From positions 40,827-104,826 of the forward strand of contig PDUO01000093.1 in the NCBI GenBank assembly GCA_003008705.1: a DNA stretch of 64,000 nt, written 5' to 3'. Of this stretch, positions 45,931-56,696 are shown in pieces. Within the stretch, counting starts at the first letter, position 1. Each line of letters starts with the position of its first letter. Source of the stretch: Pezicula radicicola (Eukaryota > Ascomycota > Leotiomycetes > Helotiales > Dermateaceae). Both the position numbers and the translations under genes were made by a program. A model generated the notes under the pieces. That model saw only the letters and a list, made by a program, of their open reading frames with translations, was not told the DNA's origin and did no database searches.

Positions 45931-46225
45931 AGGCTTCAGCTCTGCTACGCCTCCTGCATCCAATTCCTCAGCTACCATTGTGGTTAAGGATTGTATGCAG
46001 TAAAATAGCACTATTCTCTAATGCAGTCGGTCAGCCCCCCCTGAGACCGAACAACCTCCTTTCGAGACCTCCGCGGAGGTCCCCTATGTGGTATGATGAC
46101 AGTGCCGAAGTGCAGCTCAGCGCTGAGCAGACGGTCGGTCATCTTGGCTTCCTCAAGATAGAGCATCTCAATTTCGAAGGTAGCCTCGACCAGTAACCAA
46201 ACACAAGGTAGTCTCGTTTTATAGC

Positions 46226-47420
46226 ATGACCAAGCAAAGTCCACTCGAAGTCGGTGTTGTTGGTGGAGGTATTGCAGGACTGTCTACCGCTATCGCGCCC
46301 AATGCCGGGTGAGTGTACGATAGCTGGAGCTTCGATTTGAAGGAGGGGGGCGGTATTGAAGCATTTCAGGTACATTCTCGCAGACTCAAAATTGACCGAA
46401 CTTCGCAAAAATCAAGCCCTTGAATTTCGGGGGTGACACTTGAAAAGGTTCGACATGTGGATGGAGCTACGGCTAAAACCACCTAGCGTGATTCGATGAA
46501 AGATTTGCCAGACGGCACGAGATTGTCTTTCTACGGCATGGAGACCTCCACACGGGGCTTGTCAAGCATTTGAATCCAACAACGTCAAATGGCTCGATCT
46601 TGGAGAAAGATCTTATCGTGGTGGCTAATGGACTTGGGGTAAGTTCTCTTCCGAGATCCAAATTGATCTATCGATCCAGCTGAGAATTGAAACTGTGTTC
46701 GATTCCTCAAATCCATCACTGGGCAAGACCGTACCCTGAAAGATACTAGTCTTTCTTTCTTTCTTTCGATATCTTGTCCCTACTAAAGAGCTCGCTGAAG
46801 ACCCTGAGATCCAAACATCTTCAAGACCAGGACGATGAGATTTGCTTTTTTCCATAACTTCGCTATGCAAGCATCGATTGTGACATATCTATGTCAAAGT
46901 CGCAAACAACGTGCTATCAACGTCTTTGCGCCAAGAGCCGCGGTTGGAGAGGAGGGCAAGGTAGGTAAGCAGATTATACATTAGCTTTGTGCGAATCTGA
47001 CAAAATCAGCGCCCGCTTGAGTCAATCGGCTCTGACAAAGATGACCAAAGATTTCTATCCAAGTATCCAGGTAATGTTACAGTCTGTGTTGCTGTTGGAT
47101 CACTTTCTCCGACGTCCCTCTAGTAATGCTCCGGAACATGGAATTTTTTTCCTATCCACTCATGATACGGGATTCGCTGAAGAACCATGTGAACGGCAAA
47201 GTCGTCGTCATAGGCGATGCTGCCTACGTTAAGACCTGTATGTCATGAGTCCGAAGCCCAGAATTATACGTAGCAGGCTCACATGCAAATCTAGCAACAA
47301 TGCTAAGGTACCTCTATCTCGATCGAGTCAATAGGATGTCTTGAGATCCTCTTCAATGGAATTGGGAAAGAGGACGTAGCGTCAAAGACAGAAGCTTTTC
47401 TAAACCCTTCGCATTATCTA
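46226..47420 (+). pseudogene. FAD-dependent monooxygenase (salicylate-hydroxylase-like), decayed
   Basis: The start at 46226 gives MTKQSPLEVGVVGGGIAGLS, the FAD-binding GxGxxG motif, then loses frame. Later pieces are recognisable in order: RRHEIVFLRHGDLHTGLVKH (about 46517-46575), DLIVVANGLG (about 46612), RYLVPTKELAEDPEIQ (about 46770-46815), and KVVVIGDAAYV (about 47200-47228), the GDAAH-like FAD ribityl motif with Tyr for His. Stops and frame changes occur between them; some may be introns, but not all. It sits between the PKS and the OMT-like gene, so it was probably a tailoring hydroxylase of the cluster that has been lost. The TTTCTTTCTTTC microsatellite near 46755 lies within it. Confidence 0.7.
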
Positions 47421-48474
47421 TTGGGCCCGGATGGTCGTATAATAATTAAAGAAATAAAAATAAAAATAAATAATAATAAATTATAAAATTATAAAATTAT
47501 AAATAATATTCTATTAATAATTTAATTTATTTTTATTATTTAACTTTAATATACTTTTTTATTTTATTCTATTAGTTTAATAAAATTATATTTAAATTAT
47601 AATAATATTTATTAATAAATATATATATATTTCTTATTATTTAATACTATAACTCTATTATAATTTATATATTTTTATTATATTTAATAAATAAAATAAT
47701 CTTACTTATAAGAACTATAAATTATTTATTTAATTCTTATAAATAAACTAATTTTATTTATAACTTATAAGTTAGATTATCTTTCTTATAAATCTACTTA
47801 TATAATTAGCCTTCCGAAGGCCCTAGGAATAGACGAGGGTATATACCTAAGGTGGTTAAACTATACTTATTTCACATGTTGAGCAGCGCCTAAAGGAGGC
47901 GTTTAACTCTCGGCACCTCGCTCGGCCCCGCCCCCCGTCGGGTGTTTTAAACAATATTCTCCGATCACATACATAACTAACGCCTTCCGTATTGCTCCGG
48001 ACGCCGTGGCGCCATGCTGTGAGATGTCAGAACATGCAGCCATGAAACCTCTTTTTGAATTGAAAAACAGCCAAGAGTGAATCTATCAAAGAGGGAATCC
48101 GTCCAGCGGTACTTTTAGATTGCATGTCCCCCCTTGCTAGTTATTGAAGCATGTGAAGGCTTATGTCAGAGAGGCAGATAGGACCAAACTGTCGTCGTTC
48201 TTACGTCGTCGTTCTTACATGCATACAAGCGATGGAGTCCAACTAAATGTCTTCAGACTTTGGCTTCGCAGCTTGGCAATATGCTTATGGACGGATCATG
48301 CAGAGACGGCTGTCCGCTCTCGATCTCGCTCTCAGGAGCTACGGTTACTCGAACTTTGGAGAGCCCGCGTCGAGGATACATGACATGTGCAGAGAATAAA
48401 AGCACACAGCCTTGGGGCTCTCGTTCCCCATTGTCATCGCTCGCCTCTGTCCTTCAATTTTCTCATCTTACATC
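47421..48474. other. AT-rich RIP tract, then promoter of OMT-like gene
   Basis: 47440-47800 is more than 85% A+T without coding signal, a typical RIP-decayed repeat remnant. 47880-47945 is GC-rich. 48140-48474 is the probable upstream region and leader of the next gene, with a CGTCGTTCTTA direct repeat near 48193-48215. Confidence 0.5.
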
Positions 48475-49827
48475 ATGGCAACAGACACCACAGACCTCGA
48501 GCTTCTCGCCGAATCCTGCCTTCAGTCAGGCAAGGCCATCAAGGCCTTTCTTGCTGCAAACGGTGGTGGCAGGCTTGCATTCGATCCCCTTGCACTTCCC
48601 AAGTTTCCCAAATGCGACGAGGCGACGGAGCGTGCGAGGAGCACCTTGCGTAATGCCGCGAAGGCGATGTACGATTTGGCTACTGGGCCTGATGAATGTC
48701 TGATGGAGTCGTCTCTATTATCGGTAAGTTACGAGCAAGCTTTGCCAGCGGAGTCCGACCTTTCATCATGACCGCAAGCTAATGTTAGCCAGCTTCAATA
48801 TGTCAATTCTATGAGATACATCTGCCATTTCAAGATCCCCGACTCCGTTCCGGACAATGGACAAATCGATTATCAGACTTTGGCGAAAGCCTGCGGCGTC
48901 GACCCATCTCAGCTAAAGCAGAACCTCCGCTTTGCTATGACTAACCGAATTTTCTGCGAGCCATACCCAAACCACGTCGCACACACAATCGGATCTCTCG
49001 AGTTGAAAGAAGGCAATCCTATGCGTCCATTTGTGCAATGGCTAACAGAAGATTGTGCTCCCATGATCGCTCATCAAATTGACGCCATTGAAAAGTGGGG
49101 CCACGGCTCGCCAGAACCTAATCAGACCGCCGTCAACTATGCCTATAGGGTCGATGGCCCATTTTACGAATTCATTCCTGCTGATCCAGTCAGGGAAAGG
49201 CGCTTCGCAGCAGCCATTCGACAACTCTCTCAGCAGCCTGCATCCTCATTCGAGCACATCCAAACAGGATTCGACTGGGAATTGCTCGGAAACGGGACAG
49301 TGATCGATGTTGGCGGCGACGTTGGATACTGTGCCGTCGCCATTGCCCAAGCTGCACCAAAACTCCACTTGATTGTGCAGGACAGACCGGATGTTGTGGC
49401 GATGGCCAAGGACCCGAAGACCACAGCGGTTCCTGAGGACCTCCGAGACAGGGTTACTTTCGAAGCCCATGATTTCTTTCAGCCGCAAAAGACCTCCGCA
49501 GACGCGTATTTCTGCCGCAAGACGCTCCTCAATCATTCCGACAAATATGCGGCAAAAGTCATTGGAGCACTCTCTCCTGCGTTGAGGCCAGGAAACAGGC
49601 TCCTCATCATGGATTACATCCAGACGGATGGGCCTATCCCAGACACCACCTTTGAACGGTACTACAGAGCTGTAGACCTTCAGATGTTGCTCTACTACAA
49701 CTGCAGGTACCGCACCTTGAATGAGTGGAAAGAGTTGGTCTCAGCCGGCGACTCGAGGCTTGTGTTTGAGTCGATATGCACTCCACCTGGAAGTTGCATG
49801 CCGATTCTCAGCTTCATTGTTCGTTGA
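48475..49827 (+). CDS. O-methyltransferase-fold protein lacking the usual catalytic His, 427 aa
   Basis: Exons 48475-48723 and 48793-49827 (1284 nt) have a GTAAGT/CCAG intron. Residues ~85-190 form the winged-helix dimerisation domain (YQTLAKACGVDPSQLKQNLR). The SAM-fold domain begins NGTVIDVGGDVGYCAVAIAQ near residue 260, with Asp where family members usually have GGG. The helix that normally reads LHNWSD, whose His is the general base of class I fungal and plant OMTs, reads LLNHSD here: His to Leu and Trp to His. The acidic cofactor contact IVQDRPDVV and the C-terminal PPGSCMPILSF are normal. It may therefore not methylate. OMT-fold proteins without methylation activity, such as the LepI group, act as SAM-dependent pericyclases. 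A methyltransferase with a different base cannot be excluded. It is a plausible tailoring or cyclising enzyme of the cluster. Confidence 0.88.
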
Positions 49828-50969
49828 GACTTGATTGTCGAGACGAGACTGTGAGGTCGCATCGAAGGGGCTTCATGTGGACATTGATTGCTGCGAGATG
49901 AGGAAAGAGAGAGAAAGGAGAGATGCTTAGGGCACAAAATTAACGAAGTAGTTTCGCTGTACACTCTTTCAAATAGACTGATTCATTCCCTAAAAGATGA
50001 CCTTGAGTGACCCATGTCGCTGCGCCCTGTATAAACACCGTAAACTCAGCTCACGCTGTGACCATCGCTAGTACATACATCTAACCTCCGCGCACCGATA
50101 GCATCATCTAGGGTGCGATAGCTATAGGCCCGGTCGCAAAAATTCAGCTTACTAAGCATGTTTACCCTATTAAAACTAAAGTTCGCTTTTTTTTTCGATT
50201 TTTAAACCCTTATAACTCTATAGTCTATTGGACAACTTGCGATATTATTGATTGTACTTGTAGCCCTTGATGAGTAGTATACTAATACATCAAAACCCAG
50301 AGTATATAGCGATCTATGCATAGAGGCCATTACTAAATAGCCGTTCCAACAGCAGCCATTTGTGACGATGGTGGGCCTTGTCAACTTGTAGAACCCATGA
50401 GTGGCCGTCACGGTCATAGTCAACCGTTCTAGTATCGATCATACCGATTATACAATTGATTGTCTAGTAGCAAGCCCTGTTTTCTCTGTTTTATTCTACG
50501 CTCTTCCTATTTTAAGCAGCTCATGAATTTCGAAATCACCATCCAGACTTCTTTCCAAGCCACGGCCTAATTGCTTCTCAATGCTAAAAGCCTTCCTCCT
50601 ACCGGTGTCGATTAAAACCGTGTCGGTAGAGATCAATGGACTAGACGGACTTTGCGGAATAGTTGCCATGGTCATGAAAATCGCATATGGCATCGGTCTT
50701 CACCGAGCCTTGACTAAAACTTACCTTGTAACTTTGCTCGGATCGCATTTCCGATGATACGGAAATCCTGGACAAAGCGCGGGAACATAACCGACTCATA
50801 GGCTCTGAAAATGTAAACTAGGATATATAAAGGATGAAAAACGGGCAGGTTGGAGTCGATATTATAGACTATTGAGCAAGCAACGCAAAGATAAAGCTAT
50901 CAGATATTCTACGAGTTTCTTCATACCTGACCTAACATTTCGGCCCTTCACCTCGATCAAACCAACATC
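49828..50969. other. Intergenic; promoter of the membrane protein gene
   Basis: A TATA-like GGATATATAAAGG at 50821-50833 lies about 140 bp before the next start. A 56-codon minus-strand frame near 50496-50663 (MATIPQSPSSPL) is followed by splice-like ACTTACC, and could be a small gene or relic of unknown family. Confidence 0.5.
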
Positions 50970-51752
50970 ATGATCGGAGACTCCATTTTCAACTCCATTG
51001 CGAGGTCCAAAGCTTTCTCGACGAAGACAGTGCTGCTAGTGAGTGCAGCTGGCGGCGCGTTCTCCTTTCTTCTTTTCTTATTCACATTCGTCGCTGCGCA
51101 TAATGTTCCCGCCATGAAGCCGTATTGGACAGCCGAACAGACAGCAGACTTCTGGAAGCGTCATCTGACAGGCGCACATGTGGCAGTAGGGCTTCAGCTG
51201 TGCTCTGGCATGTTCTACATCCCGTTCTCAGCCCTCATTTCGCATCAGATCCGAAAGGTGCCTGGTGTGCATCCGATCATCGCATCAACTCAACTGGCCG
51301 CCTGTTCGGCTGGAATCTTCACGTGGATGCTGGGCGCTATGGTGTTAGCTACTACGACCTATCGCCTTGATCGCGATCCCGAAATTACACAGGTCATGAC
51401 TGATATGTGGTGGTTCACAACAATGATGCCATGGCCTACATTCTTCATACAGAATTGGGCATGGGGATATGCTATTATCAAGGACCCACGACCAAATCGC
51501 CCAGTCTCCAGATTCGTGGCCCTTATCAACATAATTGCGCCTGTCATCTTTATCTTTCCAACAGCTTTACATACAACCAAACACGGAGCGTTAGCATGGA
51601 ATGGCGGTGTGTCTTTCTGGTTATTAGGCATCACCTTCGGCGTACAGCTTTTCATTGATTCCTACTACATGATTCGTGTCGTATTGGCGGAATATGCAGA
51701 AGTGGAGAAGGGCGACGACCTACACGAGACAACGTCGGCAGAGATCATTTAG
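50970..51752 (+). CDS. Multi-pass membrane protein of the cluster, 260 aa (function unknown; candidate cyclase)
   Basis: A single exon. About six membrane helices can be seen: residues ~20-44, 70-95, 107-132, 146-170, 183-205 and 212-238. Between helices 1 and 2 there is a polar loop (WTAEQTADFWKRHLTGAHV). Loop 3-4 holds DRDPEITQVMTDMWWF, the next loop IKDPRPNRPVSR, and the C-terminus is acidic (AEYAEVEKGDDLHE). I do not recognise the family with certainty. Several fungal meroterpenoid pathways use small integral-membrane terpene cyclases of about this size with acidic residues at the membrane face (the Pyr4 type, and the distinct AscF/MacJ type), and the FAD epoxidase next door would fit. 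This is inference from context and topology only; a transport or scaffold role is possible. Confidence 0.8.
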   Translation: MIGDSIFNSIARSKAFSTKTVLLVSAAGGAFSFLLFLFTFVAAHNVPAMKPYWTAEQTADFWKRHLTGAHVAVGLQLCSGMFYIPFSALISHQIRKVPGVHPIIASTQLAACSAGIFTWMLGAMVLATTTYRLDRDPEITQVMTDMWWFTTMMPWPTFFIQNWAWGYAIIKDPRPNRPVSRFVALINIIAPVIFIFPTALHTTKHGALAWNGGVSFWLLGITFGVQLFIDSYYMIRVVLAEYAEVEKGDDLHETTSAEII

Positions 51753-53442
51753 TTTAATTGGCAGACGGTCTATTATCCACAAAATGTAAAGAGTGTAAAT
51801 GAGCACTTTCATTTAAGCAAGCTATTAATGTAAATAATCGGCACAATATATTACATTTACTTTTCATATTAAAGCAGAGTAAATTAATATAATAATATTA
51901 CCGTTGAAGGGTTATAGTTCCTTTGGTTTCCAAAGTTAGTCTTAGGAAGTAGTTCATGTGGCCTGTGTTAATGTTCTGAGTGGAGAACGTGGACAAAACT
52001 TTTTCGAACTTCGTTACCATCAAGTCAACTCTGAGTACCGGCGGAGCTAGTTAGCTTAGCATTCGGGACAATCGCCTTCATCGAAGGCAATCTCCACACC
52101 TACGACAAATCCTCGATTCTTATAAAAGACATGAAAAATTTCGAGTCTAACATGACTAATCGACGGCAAGAAGCAAGGGACCCACGAACTAGACCATCTA
52201 TCTAACATCTATCTAACATTCTAAACTTCGTCTTCTTCGTCTTCTTGGGACGCGGTACTGGGAAGCTCTCGAGAACAATAACAAAAAGGCGAACAGCAGC
52301 GTGTTTGCAGTATTGTTCTTATTCACTCTACTCTTCTGCGACTCTGTGTTGTCTATATACATCTACCGTATCAACCGCACCATCACCGTCCAAATCTCTC
52401 AACCTCCATCTGCCTCACTCGACCTTGACCTCTCCTTCAACCTCATAGTCTACTTCACACCACTGCCTAGTCCCATCTCTCACGTATTACCAACGCTGTC
52501 ATAGCCCCTCCTACAGCCTACAATCAGAGGCAACGTCCGCTTTATCTTTGAAAATCCAGGATAGGAATAATGATTTGGATTTAGTAAAACATAACGAGTC
52601 CATAACGAGTCCTTCTTAACTTTTGTTTCCGATTAGCGAATTTCTAGAGATGGCAACTGCTTGGCTGACTCTATTCGGTGGTAATGCATACTCTCCGACA
52701 AGAGGCACATCACTGGTGTTTGCCGATTTTGAAACATCGTATTGCTCTTGCAACATTATATACGCCCTAGTAGTCCCTCCAAACTGCTTAAATCTTAGCT
52801 GCAGACTTAGTCGAGCAGCGTAATCCAGTTGCTCGAAGAATGAAGAGTGTCTCGGAGTAGGGATTGGCGTGAAGAGGAGATCGCGAAGCTGTAATATAAC
52901 CACTTTCTCTATCATGAGTTTGGAACAGAGTTTAGTCCCAACCCGTGAAGATGATTGTAAGCGTTAAAGTTAGAGACAACCGCCAATCTGCTCTTGATGA
53001 ACCTCTAGAGTGTCACCATCTATCATATCAAGCTGGAAATCGCAAGAGTCAGCCGTCGCGAAAGTCAACACCACTTGCCAACTTATTTCTAAAACGCTGA
53101 GTATTACCTATTTCGGAGATTTAGGGCCTTTGTCATAGGATTACAATATTAGGGTATACTTGTTCCTTTATTTCAAGACAGTATTCTACAAAAGTATAAG
53201 CTCATATCTATTTTAAAACTTCAAAAGTACGAAAATTGTAAAGTCTACACGATACACAAAACATCTACTTAACTAAACTATAACTGATAGTTTCTCTCCT
53301 CCTCTATGTTCTTACCGCTTCGATGGCCTATATTTACTTGTATTAACGCCTGCTATGCCACGTTTCAACAAACTAAGAATGGAGTAGCCATGCAGTCAAG
53401 ACGAGTTACTCTATCACTGACCGAAGCGCGAACCCGCAGTGA
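51753..53442. other. Intergenic, no supported gene
   Basis: Frames at 52245-52504 (plus) and 52616-52915 (minus) show no known motif and no consistent splicing. 52110-52250 has direct repeats of ATCTATCTAACAT. The rest is ordinary AT-moderate spacer between convergent genes. Confidence 0.5.
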
Positions 53443-56084
53443 TCATGTCAAACCGTGAGCAAAGCCGGTCTTGGCTAGAGCACCTTCTCGCCAGAACCAA
53501 ACCACTGACATAGTGGCACCAGGACCAAGAATGAAACTGCTTAAAGCGATTAGGGCCGAGGCTTTCCCAATATCTACACTTGTCCGGCCCATGCGTTTCA
53601 AATCCCACGCGGCCATGCATAGCCAACCGTACGTGGCAACTTCAAAACCCCAGAAGTCTGCTAAAAACAGGGACCTGAGACCTTCCCCAAATGCCTTCGG
53701 CTGCCCGGTAAAGTCGGGCCAAAAGACCGATGTCAAGCTCAGGTCTGGTGACAACAGAATTTTAGTAATGCAGTAGACGTGTAGAACCAATCCCAGTGCC
53801 CCAGTGATGATGTAGAGCTTCTTGAGGTGCGGAACGTCCGGGAAAACCTCCTTAGCCTTTCGCGGAATGCGTACGACATTATTTTTCCTCGCATAGAGTT
53901 TCCCCAAATTGTTGCAGAGAAGCGGGACGAACATCGGGGACAGTTGCCAAATAGACTCGAAATTCTGGACTGTGTTTGGGTTCTTCCACGGTACGAACAT
54001 GAGGATTGTCGGAAGGGCATAACCGATCATAATCGCCCATATGAGCGATATAGCGGACTGTATTGGAACTTCTCGGTTGAGTGGCCACCAATAAGTTTCC
54101 GGTTCAGAGATGTATGTGTAGATGGCGTAGTAAATTGGCATGTAGATTCCAACCCCAGCCCACTGAACCAACGTGAACCAGATAGTGATCCTGAAAACGT
54201 GTAAATCAAATGTTCAAAAAAAGACGGGTTGAGTTAGTACCCACAGTGATAGAGGTGTCAGCCCATTCCGCTTCCGATAGGCCTCAACAGACCATACCGT
54301 AATAGGCTGAATGAGCATTCCAAGAAAATACATTTGCAGAGTGCCGAAATTCTGGTCCCAACTTTTCAACCCTGGCATATACGCCGCTGCTAAGAAAACC
54401 AAGTAGTTATCCACAAACTTGATCCCAATATACTTCCGCTTCAGCGGAAAACTTGGATCGTAGGAGAATTTGCCAGACGTCAAGACTGTTTCCAAATGAT
54501 TTCCAAGGCCATATTGAGCGGACCAGATCCACATACCATAATGAACAAGGCCACCAATGAGTAGATAGAATCCTATGAAGTACCACTTTGTCGAACCTCT
54601 AGGCGCCGGACAGCTCAACAGTTCGTCTTTATAAGGTACAAGTCTCGGGACAGAGCTCAATTTCGGAGTGTTCAGCTTTTCCGCGAGCGGCATGTTCTGG
54701 GAGAAATTGAAGGTGACATCTTCAACATCAGTCAAGGGCAACAAATGAAAAGCTGCAAACTCATGGAACGGCGTATCAAGCAACTCGCCTCGTTGTTGTT
54801 CGTGTGAATGTTCTTTCAGAATAGTCGTCCTTGCCTGTCGGGTTGCTTGAGTCGTGGCAAATACATGCTCGATCTGGTCCAGTCCAGGCTTGGCTCCTTG
54901 GGACTTTGCAAGTACATTGCAAAGGGCATTGACCAGAACAGCTGCCGATTCAATGCAAGCATTGCCACCATGGCCAGCGATGGGATGGAACTGCGAATCA
55001 TCAGCATGACGTAGTACCGACAGGATACGGAGCATGTACCTTATGTGCGGCATCGCCAATGGTGATGATGCGCTTGAAATACCACTGTCGAAAGACGTAT
55101 TCCTGCAATGGCACCAATACAGACGTGATCCTATTGTCCAAAATATCCTTGAACTTTAGATTTGGGGTGATATAATCATCTTCTCGCTGCTTGAGCAGCT
55201 TCGTCTCGTCTTCTTTGGTGTAGACCGGAATGTCGTCACCGTATGCTCGCTGCGCCAACTTGTAGAAATAAAACCAATAAACGCGACCTTCAGGACCGCC
55301 GTTAATGACATAGGATTGATGCTTCCTGAACACTGAGTTGGATGCGCCAGGCTCAATGCCCTCGCAAGGATTAGAGATTCCATAAACGCATCCATAATCA
55401 CAAGGGACCGCTGGAACAGGTCAGTAGAGGGAGGGTATTGACATAGACATTGTGGAACAAACCAGAATGCTCATCGGACGGAATCCACCCAGGGGACATC
55501 TCATTCGCGATCCTCCACATTTCACCCCTCACAGAGCTGTGGATTCCATCGGCCCCAGCTAAGATATCGCCTTTGTAGGAAGCTTTGTCAGACGTTGTGA
55601 CAACCACTCCATCATCAGTCATTTCAACCTTTTCGATCCGTTTCTTCGTGAGGATCTTCTTCTTGTCCTGGATATTTTCATACAATACTTGAAGTACCAT
55701 TTGGCGATCCAAAAATGTGATAGGATATCCGTGCCTAACTTGTCTTAGACCTCCATCCTTTTGTCTCATGGTGTGAACTCACCTCTCAAGCATGGAGTTG
55801 TTCATGCCTCGAAATTCGCAAATGATCTGGCCCTTCTCATCGCGGAAATGGAACGAGTCCAAGGGAGGGCAGAGCTCTAGGATCTTTTGGTACAGGCCGA
55901 GTTGGTCCAATATCCTGTTCCCGTGCGGCAACATGCCAATACTTGCACCAACCTGCGGTGCAATGTCCGCATATGATTCAAGTACAACAAAATCGATATT
56001 GTGGAGCTGCAGCATGTTAGCCAGCGTGAGGCCGGTAATGCTGCCGCCCCCAATTATAACTTTGAAATCACTTTTAATCCCCAT
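53443..56084 (-). CDS. FAD-dependent epoxidase/monooxygenase fused to an 8-9-helix membrane domain, 815 aa
   Basis: Exons 55783-56084, 55463-55743, 55040-55410, 54245-54990 and 53443-54190 sum to 2448 nt and close in frame. Residues ~1-450 are a PaxM-like flavoprotein: FKVIIGGGSITGL (FAD GxGxxG), GADGIHSSVR (the GD/ADG motif), GRVYWFYFYK, and IGDAAHKFHPIAGHGGN (FAD ribityl motif across a splice). PaxM-type enzymes epoxidise terminal prenyl double bonds before cyclisation. Residues ~500-815 hold a second domain with helices at WYFIGFYLLIGGLVHYG, FVDNYLVFLAAAY, YFLGMLIQPITV, LITIWFTLVQWAG, AISLIWAIMIGYALPTI, LYIITGALGLVLHVYC, VATYGWLCMAAW and ALIALSSFILGPG. Characterised PaxM-like enzymes are about 450-480 aa, so the C-terminal half is an added unit that could anchor, channel or cyclise. 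Two introns are short (39-54 nt) and one donor is GTGGGT. Divergent from the hydrolase gene at 56697. Confidence 0.88.
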
Positions 56085-56696
56085 TGTTTGGTTGTTGAGT
56101 AGGGCTAATGACTGCCTGGTTAAGTTAAAGAAAAGAGCAGATAGAAGGTACATGGCGATACAAATGGGTAGTATATATACCCGACCTAACACGATCTGAG
56201 AATGGTACCTCTCTACTTCCCTATGCGGAGTCTCCCACCTCCACAAACTTGGAGAAATGCTTACGGAATACATTGCGGATAACCATAATTTGCTGCGTGG
56301 TACGGAGCAAATTGAGAATCACTTGTTCAGCCATAGTGGCCTTAGAGAGTTACACAGTATGGCCGGCTGAAAATCCGGAGAACCGACATACAAAGATAGA
56401 CAGACGACAGCGTACGGATAAGCGGACCGAGTTTACATGCTATTTGTACCAATAAGCTAACCTTCATTGCCTCAATTGGTGGCTTGGTGACTTGGTGGCT
56501 CGTTCTGTGCAATTTAGAGATGCTTAAATTGTTGCTATTTTGTTCTCCTATTGCCGAATGTCATGCGCAAACTAAACATTGGCCGACTTGACCCTTATAA
56601 ATAACAGTGCCTGAAATTGGTCGTCCAAAAGGTTGACTATCAAAATTCTGACACCTAGTTCGACGTTTTGGACAATACAGTCAATCTATCCTCAAA
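56085..56696. promoter_or_regulatory. Shared divergent promoter: FAD epoxidase / epoxide hydrolase
   Basis: 612 bp lie between two outward starts. GTATATATAC at 56171-56180 is about 90 bp from the minus-strand start, and TTATAAATA at 56595-56603 is about 95 bp from the plus-strand start. A GGTGGCTTGGTGACTTGGTGG direct-repeat tract lies near 56479-56500. An epoxidase and an epoxide-hydrolase-type enzyme sharing a promoter suggests co-regulation and sequential action. Confidence 0.6.

Larger units (their letters stand above)
43832..46225. other. Upstream of PKS; AT-rich repeats, no gene
   Basis: The first ~300 bp should hold the PKS promoter. From 44280 to 44830 the DNA is AT-rich and includes a small inverted-repeat element. 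Frames at 44812-45125 and 45156-45344 have no known motif. 45838-45930 is a low-complexity tandem tract. Confidence 0.5.

Noticed and set aside
45837..46196. 119-codon frame with a signal-peptide-like N-terminus
   Set aside because: It is the translation of an imperfect CTTGGCCTCT tandem repeat; no domain, no splicing support.
50496..50693. 65-codon minus-strand frame as a cluster regulator
   Set aside because: No DNA-binding motif can be seen and the frame is short; left as an unassigned possibility.
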